In this document: in pieces, positions 34,703 to 44,500 of the stretch
Layout: each line of letters opens with the position of its first letter
How positions within the stretch are numbered: position 1 is the stretch's first letter
Assembly (NCBI GenBank): GCA_945890485.1
Contig: CAMDCN010000027.1
Coordinates: 1-53,948 of the forward strand
DNA length: 53,948 bases
Source: Candidatus Sulfopaludibacter sp. SbA3
Lineage (GTDB): Bacteria > Acidobacteriota > Terriglobia > Bryobacterales > Bryobacteraceae
Direction: 5' to 3'
The notes under the pieces: generated by a model
Database searches by the model: none
What the model was told of the DNA's origin: nothing
What the model saw: only the letters and a program-made list of their open reading frames with translations
Program-made: the position numbers and the translations under genes

Positions 34703-36463
34703 ATGAACGCCTTTCTTTCGGAAATCGTCCGCCGGAGCCTGCCTCTGGCCCTCCTCGGCCTCTGTAGCTTAGGAGCCGCCATAGCCCAGCCCCGGCTCCG
34801 CCTTTCGGAAACCACGGTCGGGCCTGTCTCCGTCGCAGTCGGCTCCAATGGCCCGGCGCGCACCATCGACGCCACCAACGCCGGCAGCGGCAGCCTGAAC
34901 CTCTCAGCCGCCTCCTCCGTCGCTTGGATCGCCCCCACCATCGGCACCCCTCGCACCTGTTCTATCATCGGCGGCACCACCTGTATTCCCGTGCAGATCG
35001 CCCTGAATACCACCTCCCTCACGCGTGGCGTCTACACCGGCATCGTCACCGTCTCCGACCCCAACGCCATCGACGCCCCCCAAACCATCACCGTCACGGT
35101 CCAGGTGGGCGGCAGCGTCCCCGACGCGACTACCCTCTATCTCCCCACTCGCACCGGGGCATCCACTACCGCCCCGTTCTTCACCAATAGCACCATCCAG
35201 GGCACCCCTTCTACTACGTCCGGCGGCAACTGGCTCTCGCTCGCCTTCGATGGCGCCAGCAGCTTCGCCTTCACGCTCCCCTACGCCATTCGCGCCACCA
35301 ACTCCGGCCTCGCTGAAGGAACCTACAACGGCTCCCTCGCGATCACTGGTTCCTCCTTCGCGCCTGATAATAAGACGGTTCCCGTTACCCTGAACGTGAC
35401 GTCCCAACCCATCATTACCCTCTCCCAACGCGCTCTCCGCCTGCGCATTGCGCAAACGGCCGTGACCCAAACTTCCTACATCAACTGCACCAACTCCGGC
35501 CTCGGCACGTTGACCTTCGCCGAGAATCCGGCCTCCGTATCCTCCGGCGCCGCTTGGCTTACGGCTAGCCGCCTCTCTGGAACTAACTTCATTCAGATTG
35601 ACGCGAACCCCTCTTCGTTGGCGCCCGGCAACTACTCCGCCACCGTGACCATCAACAGCAATGCCGCCAACGGAGCCCAAACGGTTCCCGTCGAGCTGCA
35701 GGTTGTCGCTTCCGGAGCTCCCCAGGTTTCCGCCGGTGGTGTAGTCGATAACGCCACCTTCGCCGGTAACGATGAACTCGGCCGCGGAACCATCGCTGCC
35801 GTCTTCGGTGAACAGTTTTTGATGACGGCACCCGCCGCCGCAACCAGCCTGCCGCTGCAGACCACCCTCAACGGCGTCCGTGTGCTCGTCAATAACCAGC
35901 CCGCGCCCGTCTATTTCGTCTCCTACGGGCAGATCAACTTCCAGATCCCCTTCGACGCCCCGGAAGGACTCACCACCGTGGCCGTCGAACGCGATGGCAC
36001 CCGTTCTAACCTTACCGCGGTGCGCATTGCCAATCGGTCGCCGCGCCTGCTGACCTTCGGCAACTTCCCCGGCTACGGCATCATCGTCAACCAGGACGGT
36101 ACGTATCCGCTGCCCGCCAGCTCTGGTCTCGGCGGGGCCGCTCGCCCGGCCCGTTCGGGCGATACGTTGGTCATCTACGCTCTCGGCCTCGGACCCACGG
36201 TTCCCAACGTAGCCAGCGGAGCCGGTGCGCCCACCAGCCCCCTCGCCGTGGTCAGCCCCGCTCCCGGCGTGGTCATCGGCGCAAACTCCATCGCCCAAGT
36301 CGATTCCATCACCCCGGATTTCGTCGGCCTCACCCCCAACTTCGTCGGTCTTTACCAGATCAACGTCCGGGTGCCCGCCGAAGTAGAGCGCGGCAACTCT
36401 GTTCCGCTTTACATCAACTTCGGGGCTCAGGTCAGCAACCGCGTGAACCTCGCCATCCAATAA
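34703..36463 (+). CDS. Secreted protein with BACON-like repeats and a TIGR03437 C-terminal domain
   Basis: ATG 34703 (GTG 34691 is an upstream alternative) gives 586 residues. A signal peptide ends in LCSLGAAIAQ. Two to three beta-sandwich repeats of BACON type (about 35-345) have the pattern W(I/L)...xLxPGxYxxxVTVxS...(TVTVxV). The C-terminal 230 residues (VDNATFAGNDELGRGTIAAV, then FQIPFDAPEGLTTVAVERDG and INFGAQVSN) match the TIGR03437 domain, known mainly from Solibacter-like Acidobacteria. It is likely an extracellular or surface protein; the function is not established. AlaX starts 5 bp downstream. Confidence 0.88.
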   Translation: MNAFLSEIVRRSLPLALLGLCSLGAAIAQPRLRLSETTVGPVSVAVGSNGPARTIDATNAGSGSLNLSAASSVAWIAPTIGTPRTCSIIGGTTCIPVQIALNTTSLTRGVYTGIVTVSDPNAIDAPQTITVTVQVGGSVPDATTLYLPTRTGASTTAPFFTNSTIQGTPSTTSGGNWLSLAFDGASSFAFTLPYAIRATNSGLAEGTYNGSLAITGSSFAPDNKTVPVTLNVTSQPIITLSQRALRLRIAQTAVTQTSYINCTNSGLGTLTFAENPASVSSGAAWLTASRLSGTNFIQIDANPSSLAPGNYSATVTINSNAANGAQTVPVELQVVASGAPQVSAGGVVDNATFAGNDELGRGTIAAVFGEQFLMTAPAAATSLPLQTTLNGVRVLVNNQPAPVYFVSYGQINFQIPFDAPEGLTTVAVERDGTRSNLTAVRIANRSPRLLTFGNFPGYGIIVNQDGTYPLPASSGLGGAARPARSGDTLVIYALGLGPTVPNVASGAGAPTSPLAVVSPAPGVVIGANSIAQVDSITPDFVGLTPNFVGLYQINVRVPAEVERGNSVPLYINFGAQVSNRVNLAIQ

Positions 36464-36468
36464 CCAAC

Positions 36469-37536
36469 ATGCGCCTCTACTACGACAACGCCTACGCCAC
36501 GTCGTTTGAGGCGCGGGTTATCGCCACTGCGGATGAGGGCCGTCGCGTCTACCTTGACCAGACGGCCTTCTACCCCACATCCGGAGGCCAACTCCACGAT
36601 CTCGGCACCCTCAACGGTACGCCCGTCCTTGACGTCATCGACGAAGATGATGGGCGTATTGCTCACCTCGTGGCTGCTCCTCTTAACGGCAACACAGTAA
36701 TTGGTCAGATTGATTGGACCCGGCGCTTCGACTTCATGCAGCAGCACTCCGGCCAACATCTGCTCTCCGCCGTGATCCCGCAACCAACCCTCAGCGTCCA
36801 TCTGGGTCTCGAAGTTTCGACCATCGACGTCGAAGCCGAAAAGCTCGACCTCGCTGCCATTGAGGATCGTGCTAACGCGGCCGTCCTCGCCAATCACCCC
36901 TTTTCCGTAACCTATGAGAGCGCTGCCACAGCCGAAGGTCTCCGCAAGGCTACCGGACGTACGGGGACCATTCGGATTGTCACCATCGAAGGCCTTGACC
37001 GGTCCGCCTGCGGCGGAACCCACGTCCGCGCGACCGGCGAAATCGGCCCGATTCTGCTGCGCAAAACCGAGAAGATGCGCGGTAACCTCCGCATCCATTT
37101 CGTCTGCGGCCATCGGGCGCTCAAAGCCATTCGCGCCGACCAGGCCCAACTCACCGCCACGGTCGCCCAACTTACTGAATCCGCCAAGGATGCCGACAAG
37201 CGCGCCGCGAAACTGGCGCTCGATCTAGCCGCGTACCAAGGCCGCGAACTCTACGCCCAATCGCCCCAGCAACGCGTCCATGGGCCCATCGACGACAGCA
37301 CCCGGGCGCTCGCCAATGTGTTCTTGGCCTGCGGGCCTGGAACCATCCTGTTCACGAGTGCCACGGCAGTACTCCTCGCCTCGAACCAACGCCACGCCGG
37401 CAACGAATTGAAGCCGCTCCTGGCTGCTCACGGAGGTCGCGGAGGAGGCAGCGCAAACCTTGCCCAAGGCTCGCTGCCAGATGCCGCCGCAGTTGAGGCG
37501 GTAGCCGGAGCCCTAGGCTTCCCCATCGTCGGGTAG
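36469..37536 (+). CDS. alaX: Alanyl-tRNA editing protein (AlaX) with DHHA1-like C-terminus
   Basis: The 355 residues hydrolyse Ser- or Gly-tRNA(Ala) mischarged by alanyl-tRNA synthetase. The editing site has H93 and H97 (QQHSGQHLL) and C181...H185 (CGGTH). The N-terminus (AFYPTSGGQLHDLG) is the AlaRS second additional domain core. A C-terminal DHHA1 module (GGRGGGSANLAQGS) binds tRNA. The 5 bp after the TIGR03437 stop suggest co-transcription. Its 3' end overlaps the convergent antitoxin gene by 24 bp. Confidence 0.93.
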   Translation: MRLYYDNAYATSFEARVIATADEGRRVYLDQTAFYPTSGGQLHDLGTLNGTPVLDVIDEDDGRIAHLVAAPLNGNTVIGQIDWTRRFDFMQQHSGQHLLSAVIPQPTLSVHLGLEVSTIDVEAEKLDLAAIEDRANAAVLANHPFSVTYESAATAEGLRKATGRTGTIRIVTIEGLDRSACGGTHVRATGEIGPILLRKTEKMRGNLRIHFVCGHRALKAIRADQAQLTATVAQLTESAKDADKRAAKLALDLAAYQGRELYAQSPQQRVHGPIDDSTRALANVFLACGPGTILFTSATAVLLASNQRHAGNELKPLLAAHGGRGGGSANLAQGSLPDAAAVEAVAGALGFPIVG

Positions 37537-37782
37537 AATCTCGTCCCCCGGCCGCGGCGGTTCCCCGCCCTCTCGGTTCAGGAACTTACGCAGACGATCC
37601 AAGTCGCCTCGCTTCCGCCGTTCCGCGAAAACGTTCTCGGCTTCAACCAATGCCAACTTCTCAGCTACCGCTAACAGGATGAACTGGTTCATACTCGAGC
37701 CGTCTTCTGCGCAAACCTTCTCAAGTCTCGATCGCATCGAAGCAGGAATACGCAATGGATAAGTAGGACTCTTCGTCTTCAT
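37513..37782 (-). CDS. Ribbon-helix-helix-type antitoxin
   Basis: ATG 37782 gives 89 residues. The N-terminal YPLRIPASMRSRLEKVCAED, then GSSMNQFILLAVAEKL, matches the beta-helix-helix (Arc/HicB C-terminal-like) pattern of DNA-binding antitoxins. The acidic C-terminus is the likely toxin-binding part. The ATG overlaps the PIN toxin stop by four bases. It converges with alaX, overlapping by 24 bp. Confidence 0.85.
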   Translation of the reverse strand: MKTKSPTYPLRIPASMRSRLEKVCAEDGSSMNQFILLAVAEKLALVEAENVFAERRKRGDLDRLRKFLNREGGEPPRPGDEILPDDGEA

Positions 37783-38213
37783 AGTTTTACATTCCTTCGG
37801 AGCCGGCGAAGTGCCTCCCCTGGAGTCAACAGTGCAACGCCAAACCGCTCGGGAGCGCCTTCGAAATGCTTTATGTTGAAAGAAACCAAGCCATCGGCCC
37901 GTCCATTGATCGCCGCCGCCAGCACCAACTCGTCCCCCGGGTCTGGTAGAAGCGGCCGCCAATTGAAATAGATCCTGACTTCTTCGGCAAGCAACAGTAA
38001 GTCATCCAAAAACTCCTTAACTTGCCGTATCCCACCGGGCACCGCGTCCAAGTGTTTCTCCCGGCAGCACACCGCCTCGTATTCCATCGCCATCGCACTG
38101 CTCACCAGCAAAGTCCCGTGTCCCAGCGACAGCAACGTGATCAACGCCGCCGAAGCCCCGCTCGGGCTCCGCATCGCCGCCACTACGACATCCGTATCCA
38201 ACTCCAGTCGCAC
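37779..38213 (-). CDS. PIN-domain toxin (TIGR00305-like)
   Basis: GTG 38213 gives 144 residues (the frame is open further upstream, but over the PdeM gene). The PIN acidic residues are visible as LELDTDVVVAAMRSPSGASA (first Asp), ALLVSSAMAMEYEAV-like helices, LLPDPGDELVLAAAING (mid Asp) and FNIKHF at the end. TIGR00305 PIN proteins are RNases neutralised by the adjacent antitoxin. The toxin-first order and the four-base overlap support an operon. Both partners look intact here, unlike most pairs in the first 20 kb. Confidence 0.85.
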   Translation of the reverse strand: MRLELDTDVVVAAMRSPSGASAALITLLSLGHGTLLVSSAMAMEYEAVCCREKHLDAVPGGIRQVKEFLDDLLLLAEEVRIYFNWRPLLPDPGDELVLAAAINGRADGLVSFNIKHFEGAPERFGVALLTPGEALRRLRRNVKL

Positions 38214-38239
38214 CTGTCCAAATGATATCACCGGCGATA

Positions 38240-38953
38240 TCACCCTCGCCGCGACCGTACCCACGGCGGTACTTCCGGCCCTCGCCTCCCCTTCGGCTTC
38301 CCAATCTTCATCTCCAGCAACCGATCCCCATCCGTCACCACCGTCCGCACCTCTTCCGCCCCAAACCACCGCCGCAGTTCCCCAGGCATCTCCCGCCGCA
38401 TATCGCAGCCCGCCGAAAACCCCGAAAATGCCGGCAACACCACCAACCCCCTCCCTACCAAAAATGCCGCCATCTTCTGGCTCGCCCCCGACGCCGTCTT
38501 CACGCGAACCACCGGGTGAAAATGCCCCACCACCGTCACAACATGCGTCTCCGGCCCCGCAGGCAAAACATCCCCATGCACCACCCGTACCCCCTCCGTC
38601 CGCCACTCTCCCACCGCCGGGAACTCCGTAAACTCCGCCGCAAACGCCCGGTCATGGTTCCCCAATACGCAAATCAACTCCGCCTGCCCTCGCACCTCTC
38701 GCAGCGTTTCTTCAATCATTCGCCGCTCCTCCTCAGCCGGACGGGGCGCATGGACGATGTCCCCCACCAACACCACCCGTTCCGGCCGCCCGGCCTCCAC
38801 CAATCGCATCAACCGCTCCCGCGTCCCGCCTTCCACCACCGGACCCAACTCCCCTCGCCGCCGTTGCGCCCACCCGTACCCCAAGTGCAGGTCCGCCACC
38901 AGCAGCGTCCGCCCCTCATCCACCCACAGCCCCCCCGCCGGGTCAAATCGCAT
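38240..38953 (-). CDS. pdeM: Ligase-associated metallophosphoesterase (PdeM)
   Basis: ATG 38953 gives 237 residues. Calcineurin-like metal ligands are VADLHLG (DxH), LVGDIVHAP (GDxxH), LGNHDRAF (GNHD), VVHGD and GHFHP (GHxH). The protein belongs to the ligase-associated DNA-damage-response phosphoesterases that partner with the Lhr-type helicase. The start overlaps the helicase stop by 11 bases. It is expected to process DNA ends before ligation; that role is from the family. No ATP-dependent ligase gene is in the window. Confidence 0.9.
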   Translation of the reverse strand: MRFDPAGGLWVDEGRTLLVADLHLGYGWAQRRRGELGPVVEGGTRERLMRLVEAGRPERVVLVGDIVHAPRPAEEERRMIEETLREVRGQAELICVLGNHDRAFAAEFTEFPAVGEWRTEGVRVVHGDVLPAGPETHVVTVVGHFHPVVRVKTASGASQKMAAFLVGRGLVVLPAFSGFSAGCDMRREMPGELRRWFGAEEVRTVVTDGDRLLEMKIGKPKGRRGPEVPPWVRSRRG

Positions 38954-41456
38954 CCGTCGGCTCCCACTCGGCATACACCGCCGCCGCCATCTCGTCGAAC
39001 GCCCGGTGCATATCCCCCGCCAACAACACATCCCGGTTGAACGCCGCGAACAACGGCAGCGCAAACGGCGACGGCCGCGGATGCTCAAACCACTCCCACG
39101 GCGTCTCGTGCAGCCGCCGCGCTTCCACCAACGCCCGCGGCGCGTCGAGTAAGTCCTCAAAGATCTCCCGCACCGTCTCCCGGACTAACACGTGATCCGG
39201 CTCGTAGGTAAGTAACGTCTGATACAACAAACTCCCGTTCCAACTCGAATACTTCTTATTCGCCGGGCCCTTATAACTCCGCTTCGGAATCAACTGCCCC
39301 GTCTCCGCCACGTTCCGGAACTTCCGCCCCAATGTATCCGTCCCCCGCAGCACCGTCTCCAAATCGTTCATAAATCCGCCCGGCGCCAAAGCCGCTCGCA
39401 ATTTCTCCTCGTCCACCGCCACGTTCGCACCCATCGACAAAAGGAACCCGTGGTCATTCGAGTTCGAAACGACGCTTTCCCCCTTCGCCAGCCGCCACGC
39501 CGCCACCCACGCCAAACTCTGGTTCACCGCCCGCCCCGAAACGCTGTGAACCATAATCACTTGCTGCCGCCCGCGCCTCACCCGTTCCACCTGCACCGGT
39601 GAATCCACCGGCACCGGCGCCGCCTCCCCTTGCCGTTCCACGAACCCCGCCGCCAACGCCGCCACCCGCTCCGGCACCTTGAACACCTCCCGCAACAAGA
39701 TCTCACAGGCCGCCCGGCCGCCAGCCGCAAACGTCTCCCGTAGCGTCCGCCGTAGCCGCAACTCCTCCTCCGCCATTCGCGCGCTCAATGGCATCTTCCC
39801 GCCCATCCATCGCGGCGTCTGCACCCGTTCACTGGCCGAAGGCTTCACCACCGCGATCCCCGGCTCCAGCCGTTCAATCTCCACCACCTTTCCCGCCATC
39901 AGAAACGCCTCGCCCGGCCGCAGCGAAGCCACAAACCCTTCCTCCACATCCCCCAGCCGCCGATTGTTCTTCGTCACCACCTTCACGCGAAAATCCTCGG
40001 AAATCGTCCCGATCCCATGAAAGTAGTCCCGCGCAATCTTCGGGCTCGCCACTTGAAAATGCCCGTCCTCCACGACGATCTTCCCGTACCGCGCCAACAC
40101 CTGCCCGCCCCCGGCCAGATACGTCAACACCTCCCGGAACTCATGCTCCGGCAACTCCAAATATGGGCCCGCCCGCCGCACCAACGCCAACGCCTCGCCA
40201 ATCTCCCACCGCCGTTCCACGGCCATCCCCAGCAGCACCTGCGCCAACACGTCGAGCGGCGCCTGCGGCACCCGTAACTCCTCCAGCGCCCCCGCCCGTA
40301 CCGCCTCCCGCATCGCGATGCCTTCGAGCAAATCAGGCAAACTCAACGGCAGCAGACGGCCATAGGCCATCTGGCCCGTCCGGTGCCCGCTCCGACCCAA
40401 TCGCTGCAACGCCCGCGAAACACCACGCGGCGTCCCCACCAGCAATACCTGATCCACCCCAGCATAGTCCACGCCCAACTCGAGCGACGTAGAGCAGACG
40501 ACACACTTCATTTCCCCCCGTGCCAACCGCTCTTCCAATAACTCCCGCTGCCCACGCTCAATCGACGAATGGTGTACTCCAATCCGATCTTCCTCCTCCG
40601 GCAGCAGATACCCTAGCGCCACCCCTAAGCGCTCGGAGGCCGACCGCGTCGAACAGAACGCAATCGTCGACTGCGCCTCGCCCAATGCCTCCACGGCTGC
40701 CATCGCGATGCGCCCTGGGTCGTATCCCGCCGCTGGCAATGTCTCCGGCGTATGCAGGTCGATCCGATGCGTCCGCCGCACCGAGTCCTGCACAATCGCG
40801 CACTGCCGATGCCCACATAGGAGCTCCGCAATCGCCGACGCCGGCGCCGCCGTAGCCGACAGGCCGATCCGCTGCAGCGCCCCATGCCCTCGCGCCGCCA
40901 ACCGCTCCAGGCTCAGCGCCAGCAGAGCCCCTCGCTTATTCTCGGCGAACGCATGGATCTCGTCCACGATCACCACCTGCGGAACGAACCCATCCATCCA
41001 AGACTTCTGCGATAGCAGAGAACTCAAGCTCTCCGGCGTCGTCAGCAGCAGATGCGGCCGTTGCCTCGCCATCCGCGACCGGTCTTTCATCGCCGTATCG
41101 CCCGTCCGGATCTCCATCCGGACCCTCTGCTTCGGCGGCAACCCGGCGTTCAACGCAGCCAGCGGCTCTTCGAGATTCCGCTGGATATCCCGCCCCAGAG
41201 CGCGCAGAGGCGTCACATAAACGGCCACTGTGGCATTAGGCAGTGCCCCTCGCCCCGCCTCCGCCCCCAATCGCGCCAGGACCGAGAAGAACGCCGCCAA
41301 CGTCTTCCCACTGCCGGTTGGAGCCAGGATGAGGGTATTGTCTCCGCGAAGCGTCCGCCGCCAGGCGATCTCCTGCACATTGGTCGGGGCGGCATACCGC
41401 GAGGCGAACCAATCGGTCAACGCTTTCGGCATCCACTCTGGCCACACCCTTCGCAA
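38943..41456 (-). CDS. Ligase-associated DEXH-box helicase (Lhr-type)
   Basis: The 837 residues carry the SF2 set: Q-motif region PTNVQEIAW, Walker A APTGSGKT (45-52), the DEIH box (165-168), SATAAPASAIAEL (motif III) and QRLGRSGHRTGQ (motif VI). The winged-helix and Lhr-core regions follow, ending in a DUF4045-like C-terminus. Bacterial Lhr-core helicases translocate 3' to 5' on single-stranded DNA. The pair with PdeM is the conserved ligase-associated module; the ligase and exonuclease partners are missing here. Confidence 0.92.
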   Translation of the reverse strand: MRRVWPEWMPKALTDWFASRYAAPTNVQEIAWRRTLRGDNTLILAPTGSGKTLAAFFSVLARLGAEAGRGALPNATVAVYVTPLRALGRDIQRNLEEPLAALNAGLPPKQRVRMEIRTGDTAMKDRSRMARQRPHLLLTTPESLSSLLSQKSWMDGFVPQVVIVDEIHAFAENKRGALLALSLERLAARGHGALQRIGLSATAAPASAIAELLCGHRQCAIVQDSVRRTHRIDLHTPETLPAAGYDPGRIAMAAVEALGEAQSTIAFCSTRSASERLGVALGYLLPEEEDRIGVHHSSIERGQRELLEERLARGEMKCVVCSTSLELGVDYAGVDQVLLVGTPRGVSRALQRLGRSGHRTGQMAYGRLLPLSLPDLLEGIAMREAVRAGALEELRVPQAPLDVLAQVLLGMAVERRWEIGEALALVRRAGPYLELPEHEFREVLTYLAGGGQVLARYGKIVVEDGHFQVASPKIARDYFHGIGTISEDFRVKVVTKNNRRLGDVEEGFVASLRPGEAFLMAGKVVEIERLEPGIAVVKPSASERVQTPRWMGGKMPLSARMAEEELRLRRTLRETFAAGGRAACEILLREVFKVPERVAALAAGFVERQGEAAPVPVDSPVQVERVRRGRQQVIMVHSVSGRAVNQSLAWVAAWRLAKGESVVSNSNDHGFLLSMGANVAVDEEKLRAALAPGGFMNDLETVLRGTDTLGRKFRNVAETGQLIPKRSYKGPANKKYSSWNGSLLYQTLLTYEPDHVLVRETVREIFEDLLDAPRALVEARRLHETPWEWFEHPRPSPFALPLFAAFNRDVLLAGDMHRAFDEMAAAVYAEWEPTDAI

Positions 41457-41524
41457 CCAACCAGTCTAGCAACTCTCACCGTCGCGGCTCTTGCCGTCGT
41501 ATCGGCATCTGCTAACCTACAGAA

Positions 41525-44500
41525 TTGCGCCGCCTTGTTCTAACCTGTTACTTACTCCTCGCGCCACAAGGGCTAGTGGCCGTTTGTCGCTCTGTTGTAA
41601 CCGATGCTCTGTTGCTCCGGATCGAGAGCCAAGTTGAACAACTGGGGGATCTCCAGTTCGACTGCGACGCAAACACGAACGCGCCGCTTGACGTCACCGT
41701 TACCCTCTCTGTTCCAGTAGCGACCCCGTTTGCCGGGGCGACACTCCAAGTCAGTTCTCCGCCAGCCGCCTACACCCCAATTCTCGACGGCCCCAATCGC
41801 GTCCGTTTCATCGGCGTTGTTTTGCCGCCCGGCGCCACCAGCGTCCGCATCACCGGCCTCCGAGCCAACGTCTCTGGACTGGCCTACACGCTCGCCGCTA
41901 CGCCTCCGGCCGTATTGGCCACCGTGACCTCTCCGGGAAACATCCTTGCGGCCTCACAGGTTGCCGTTGGCTATCCCACACCAAGCTACTCGATCGCCTT
42001 ACGGACGATCGACGGGAGGCCAACCACCGTCTTGAATCTGGCCGCGTCCGCGGCCGAACGAACCCACGAAATTGTCTTCCTGGAAGGGTTCGTTTCCGCG
42101 TTTCGCACCCGCGCCCGCGACGCCCAGACCTCCCAGGGCACGCGCCTTGTCGCTCACTTCACTAATCTGCCGCCCGGAGCATCCATCGCCGTCGCACCTT
42201 TTTCGAATGGTTCCGGCGCCCGCCTTACGGCAACCGAGTCCGGCCCCTACAGTCCACTCCCGTTTGCCGGATACGAGACGCTGCCGGTGGTCAATGGAAG
42301 CGCGATGGCCGTTTGGGAAGTCATCGCCGAGGACCCTACCCGCCAAGACATTTTCGACATCGGCATTATCGCCTCTGGCCCCTCTACGTCGGCCTCGGTA
42401 ACCGGCCGCCTTGGCCCCGTAGACGAGACGTCCATACCCCGGTTCAAAGGAAACGCTTCTCTCCACCCGAATCCCTGCACAATCTACTGCGTCGTCCCTC
42501 CGAACGCGCTCTACTTCACTCACCGCTTCGGCCAGCCTGCCCCTGCGGCATACGAGCTCCCCTATTGGTCGAACATCGGTAGAGGTGGCTTAATTATCGG
42601 TATACGCGTGTTCACTGAGAACGATGTCCCGTGGCTCTCTGGTGTTTCCATCAACGGTCTCGTGTTGAGGTTTTCCGTGGAGAGTCTCCCGCCCGGCCGG
42701 TACTCCGCGTACGCGGAGATCACTCCGGGTGGGGCCAAAATGTGGATCATCCTCACCGTGACACCGCCTTTGCCCGGCGAGGAGACGCCCCCCGTCTGTA
42801 CGCCAATCCCGCCAGTCCCCGCAGTGCTCCGGGCCGAGGGAGCCAGGGAACCCCTGCCTGCTATCGAGGTAGAATGCAACGGCGGCGTCCCTGGTTCCGA
42901 TGTTAGTGGTTATCTCACGGGAAAACTCAATTCCTCGTTTACGAGTACACATCTCGACGCACTCAACGCAACTGAGGCGTTGCTTTTGGTGGGTGATCCG
43001 TCCAATCCTGTTCCTAACGTCAATCAATTCAACCTCACAAGGAACACCACCTCTGGATTCAGCGTATCCTTTGGGTACCGGGTTCCTCCGGATCGCAGGA
43101 TGCGTTTGCGACTGCGCAATCTCCGAGCGTCCGGAGAGGACTTGGCCCGCGACGTGAATAGCCCTTCGCCTCCCGCTGTAAGGCTGCAGCTCAATACTTC
43201 AGGCGGATTCGCAATGGGGCACACCGTTTTGACTGTCGGAACCGTTCAACGCGGCCTCGAATTCGCCATTCATGGGTTCGATGGCCAGCCATTGTCCCGA
43301 ATTGTCAACCAGGGGCAGTATCAGCTCCGCTTCCGCGAAGGATCGCCCGCGGCATTCCGCCGCCGGAATATTGCGACTACCCTAGACAACCCGGGCGCGC
43401 TCGCCGACCAACTAGCAGCGGAGAACGATCCTGCCACCGAGACCATGTTTTATTCCGCCGCCCGCGGGGAACAAGGGCTCGCTCTTTACGGGACTCGGGT
43501 CAGCGCCAATTTCAGTGCGAGCCTCCCACGGGCTCGCGTGCTGGCTACCCTGCAGAATCTTTCGTCCTCCACGTCCACCGTGCGGGCACGATTGCGGCAA
43601 CTTGGCTCCGGCCCGTTTTCCCCAATCCAATCCAGCGGCGAAACGTTTGTCTTTGATGGAGTTCCTTATGCCGTGGCCGAAGTTCCCATGAACCTTTCGG
43701 ACGGAAGCATAGAAGCAGATTGGGAAGTCCTGGGAGCCGATCCCGGTCAACTTGAGGAGTTGCGTTTCGGTGTTGTCTTGTCGCCACCTGCGCCGGTCAG
43801 CCCGGTATTCGTGGTAGGTCAGCTTTCGCCCTCAATTGGCAGCCAAGCGCCAATATTTACGAATGTCGATCTGTTGCAGCGCCGATCCTGCACCAACCTC
43901 GACTGCATCTTCTACGGGTACAACAACGGTGAAGTTCGCTTCGAACAACGTACGGACGAGCCAGCGGTCCAGTTTCGCTCCATTGATGTTCAGACAAACG
44001 GAGCAACCTTGCGGTACATGGCGACATCGGATGCGCCATGGCTAAAAATCGTAGCCCCGATTGGTCAAGTACCAACCCAGCTTTCGGTGACTACCGATAC
44101 CACGGGCTTGGCCCCCGGAGTTTATCGCGCCACCGTTCACATTAATGACGTCCCTATCTCCGTCAAGCTAACTGTCCGTCCTGTCGCCGCCCCCGTCCTC
44201 ACCACCGATCTTCCTTCGGCTCCGAACCGGCGAACCTTTCGCATCACAGCCTATGACCAGTCCCACCCATTTGCGCTCGGTATCGTCAATGTCCTCATCA
44301 ATTCCGCACTCGACGGGGGGCGTGCCTGCTATCTTGCGTACTCGTATCCGGCTGGGGTGCTTTATCTTGTCAACGATCAAGGACCCGAGTCCGGCCTGTC
44401 CGCCCCCCTGGTTCTCGGCGCGCCGGGCGAAGTGGCCAACAGCCAGTGCCGAATCCATGGCGCTACCTCATCTGCCGTTCGAATCAGCGCAGGTCTGCAG

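Noticed and set aside
34702-34720. nuoA and the TIGR03437 gene as a complex I operon
   Set aside because: The second gene is a secreted BACON-type protein, not nuoB. A 73-bp gap separates them.
34904-36460. 518-codon open frame on the minus strand
   Set aside because: It is the mirror of the TIGR03437 gene, caused by high GC at third positions, and has low-complexity Gly/Glu/Asp composition.
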